From Chryseobacterium artocarpi (GTDB lineage: Bacteria; Bacteroidota; Bacteroidia; Flavobacteriales; Weeksellaceae), in the NCBI RefSeq assembly GCF_001684975.1, contig NZ_MAYH01000001.1, forward strand, positions 1-64,000: a stretch of DNA of 64,000 nt, written 5' to 3'. The notes beneath the pieces were generated by a model. The model was not told where the DNA came from. It saw only the letters and a list, made by a program, of their open reading frames with translations, and did no database searches. Both the position numbers and the translations under genes were made by a program. Positions 63,700 through 64,000 of this stretch are shown here, one piece after another. Numbering within the stretch: position 1 is the first letter of the stretch; each line of letters starts with the position of its first letter.

Positions 63700-64000
63700 T
63701 TAATTGTTTTTTACAACAAAAATTGAATTGAAGCATCCTTTCGAAATATCTGGCAGGCTCTGTGCTTCCACATCATTAATATAAAATTTTACCGAACTCA
63801 TAGAAGAATGTAATCTTGTTGTATAAATATTTTGATCTTTAACAGCAAAATGGGAAATAGTATTGAATCCGTTTGAATTATTCATCTGTACAAGTGTATT
63901 ATTTTTGAAATAGAAATCTTTACCTATATAATATTTATCTGTACCTTCAGTATGCATATCTGTTATACCACTTTGGATAATATTTGCGGGAATCTGTATA
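63700..64000 (-). CDS. 3' end of a gene that starts beyond the window
   Basis: The frame is open from the window edge to the stop at 63700 on the minus strand, giving at least 99 residues (IQIPANIIQSGITDMHTEGTDK onward in the upstream part; HFAVKDQNIYTTRLHSS in the middle; CFNSIFVVKNN at the end). The DKYYIG / SMSSVKFYIND strands suggest a beta-rich domain, perhaps repeating. No family is recognisable from this fragment. An internal ATG at 63957 is not needed as a start since the frame continues upstream. Confidence 0.55.
   Translation of the reverse strand, partial: IQIPANIIQSGITDMHTEGTDKYYIGKDFYFKNNTLVQMNNSNGFNTISHFAVKDQNIYTTRLHSSMSSVKFYINDVEAQSLPDISKGCFNSIFVVKNN

Noticed and set aside
1..64000. 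CRISPR array
   Set aside because: No regularly spaced repeats were seen; the only repeated units are the three tRNA-Phe genes and short palindromes.

Overview
The window looks like a chromosomal segment of a low-GC Bacteroidota bacterium of the family Weeksellaceae, most likely Chryseobacterium or a close relative. This rests on family content: an IntDOT-type tyrosine recombinase, a bat (Bacteroides aerotolerance) operon, an OlsF-type fused acyltransferase, a PNGase F-like protein with a type IX secretion tail, oleate hydratase, DUF4834 and DUF6263 proteins, a flavobacterial Hcp/VgrG pair, and promoters with the Bacteroidota -7 element TAnnTTTG. The species call is inference.

1-8.4 kb is accessory DNA. 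It holds an orphan zinc-ribbon protein, a luciferase-like flavin monooxygenase, a receiver-like protein without its phospho-acceptor, a helical protein of unknown role, and a cupin/pirin/isochorismatase-like cluster divergent from a HxlR regulator with a conserved N-terminal Cys. A decayed IS481-type transposase and a tyrosine recombinase follow. The recombinase lies just beyond the 3' end of the first of three tRNA-Phe(GAA) genes (8519, 11400, 11743), which share terminators and an identical promoter layout. An AraC regulator, a secreted protein and a methyltransferase sit between the first two tRNAs.

11.9-25.7 kb is mostly housekeeping: OlsF-like acyltransferase, aspartate kinase, fbp-menC, an alpha/beta hydrolase, glnS, oleate hydratase with an AraC-type regulator, and an MFS transporter. 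A 50-codon double-glycine-leader peptide gene (17574-17726) lies between menC and the hydrolase gene.

25.8-39.2 kb is the most interesting part: a one-strand type VI secretion (T6SS) cargo locus without T6SS structural genes. In transcription order it encodes Hcp, VgrG, a 1029-residue Het-C-domain effector candidate, two paralogous lipoproteins (the first overlapping the effector gene), a third lipoprotein, a PAAR-like DUF4280 protein, a 734-residue beta-rich protein, a two-TM protein coupled to it, a 258-residue protein and a soluble relative of the two-TM protein. I read this as two effector/immunity modules, one carried by VgrG and one by the PAAR-like tip.

39.4-51.2 kb has a YpdA-like reductase, a lipoprotein, a glycosyltransferase, a YfhO-type membrane protein, DUF4834 and DUF6263 proteins, rlmB, a DinB-fold protein, a PNGase F-like secreted protein and another secreted protein. 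Several intergenic gaps contain palindromic, probably dispersed, repeats.

51.4-60.2 kb is the bat operon (moxR, GNAT, DUF58, a BatD-like membrane protein, batA, batB, batC, batD), then a MarC-family protein and a small membrane protein. 60.5-64 kb, on the minus strand, has an isochorismate synthase, an outer-membrane-like protein overlapped by an ECF sigma factor with a hydrophobic C-terminal extension, and the 3' end of a gene that runs off the window.
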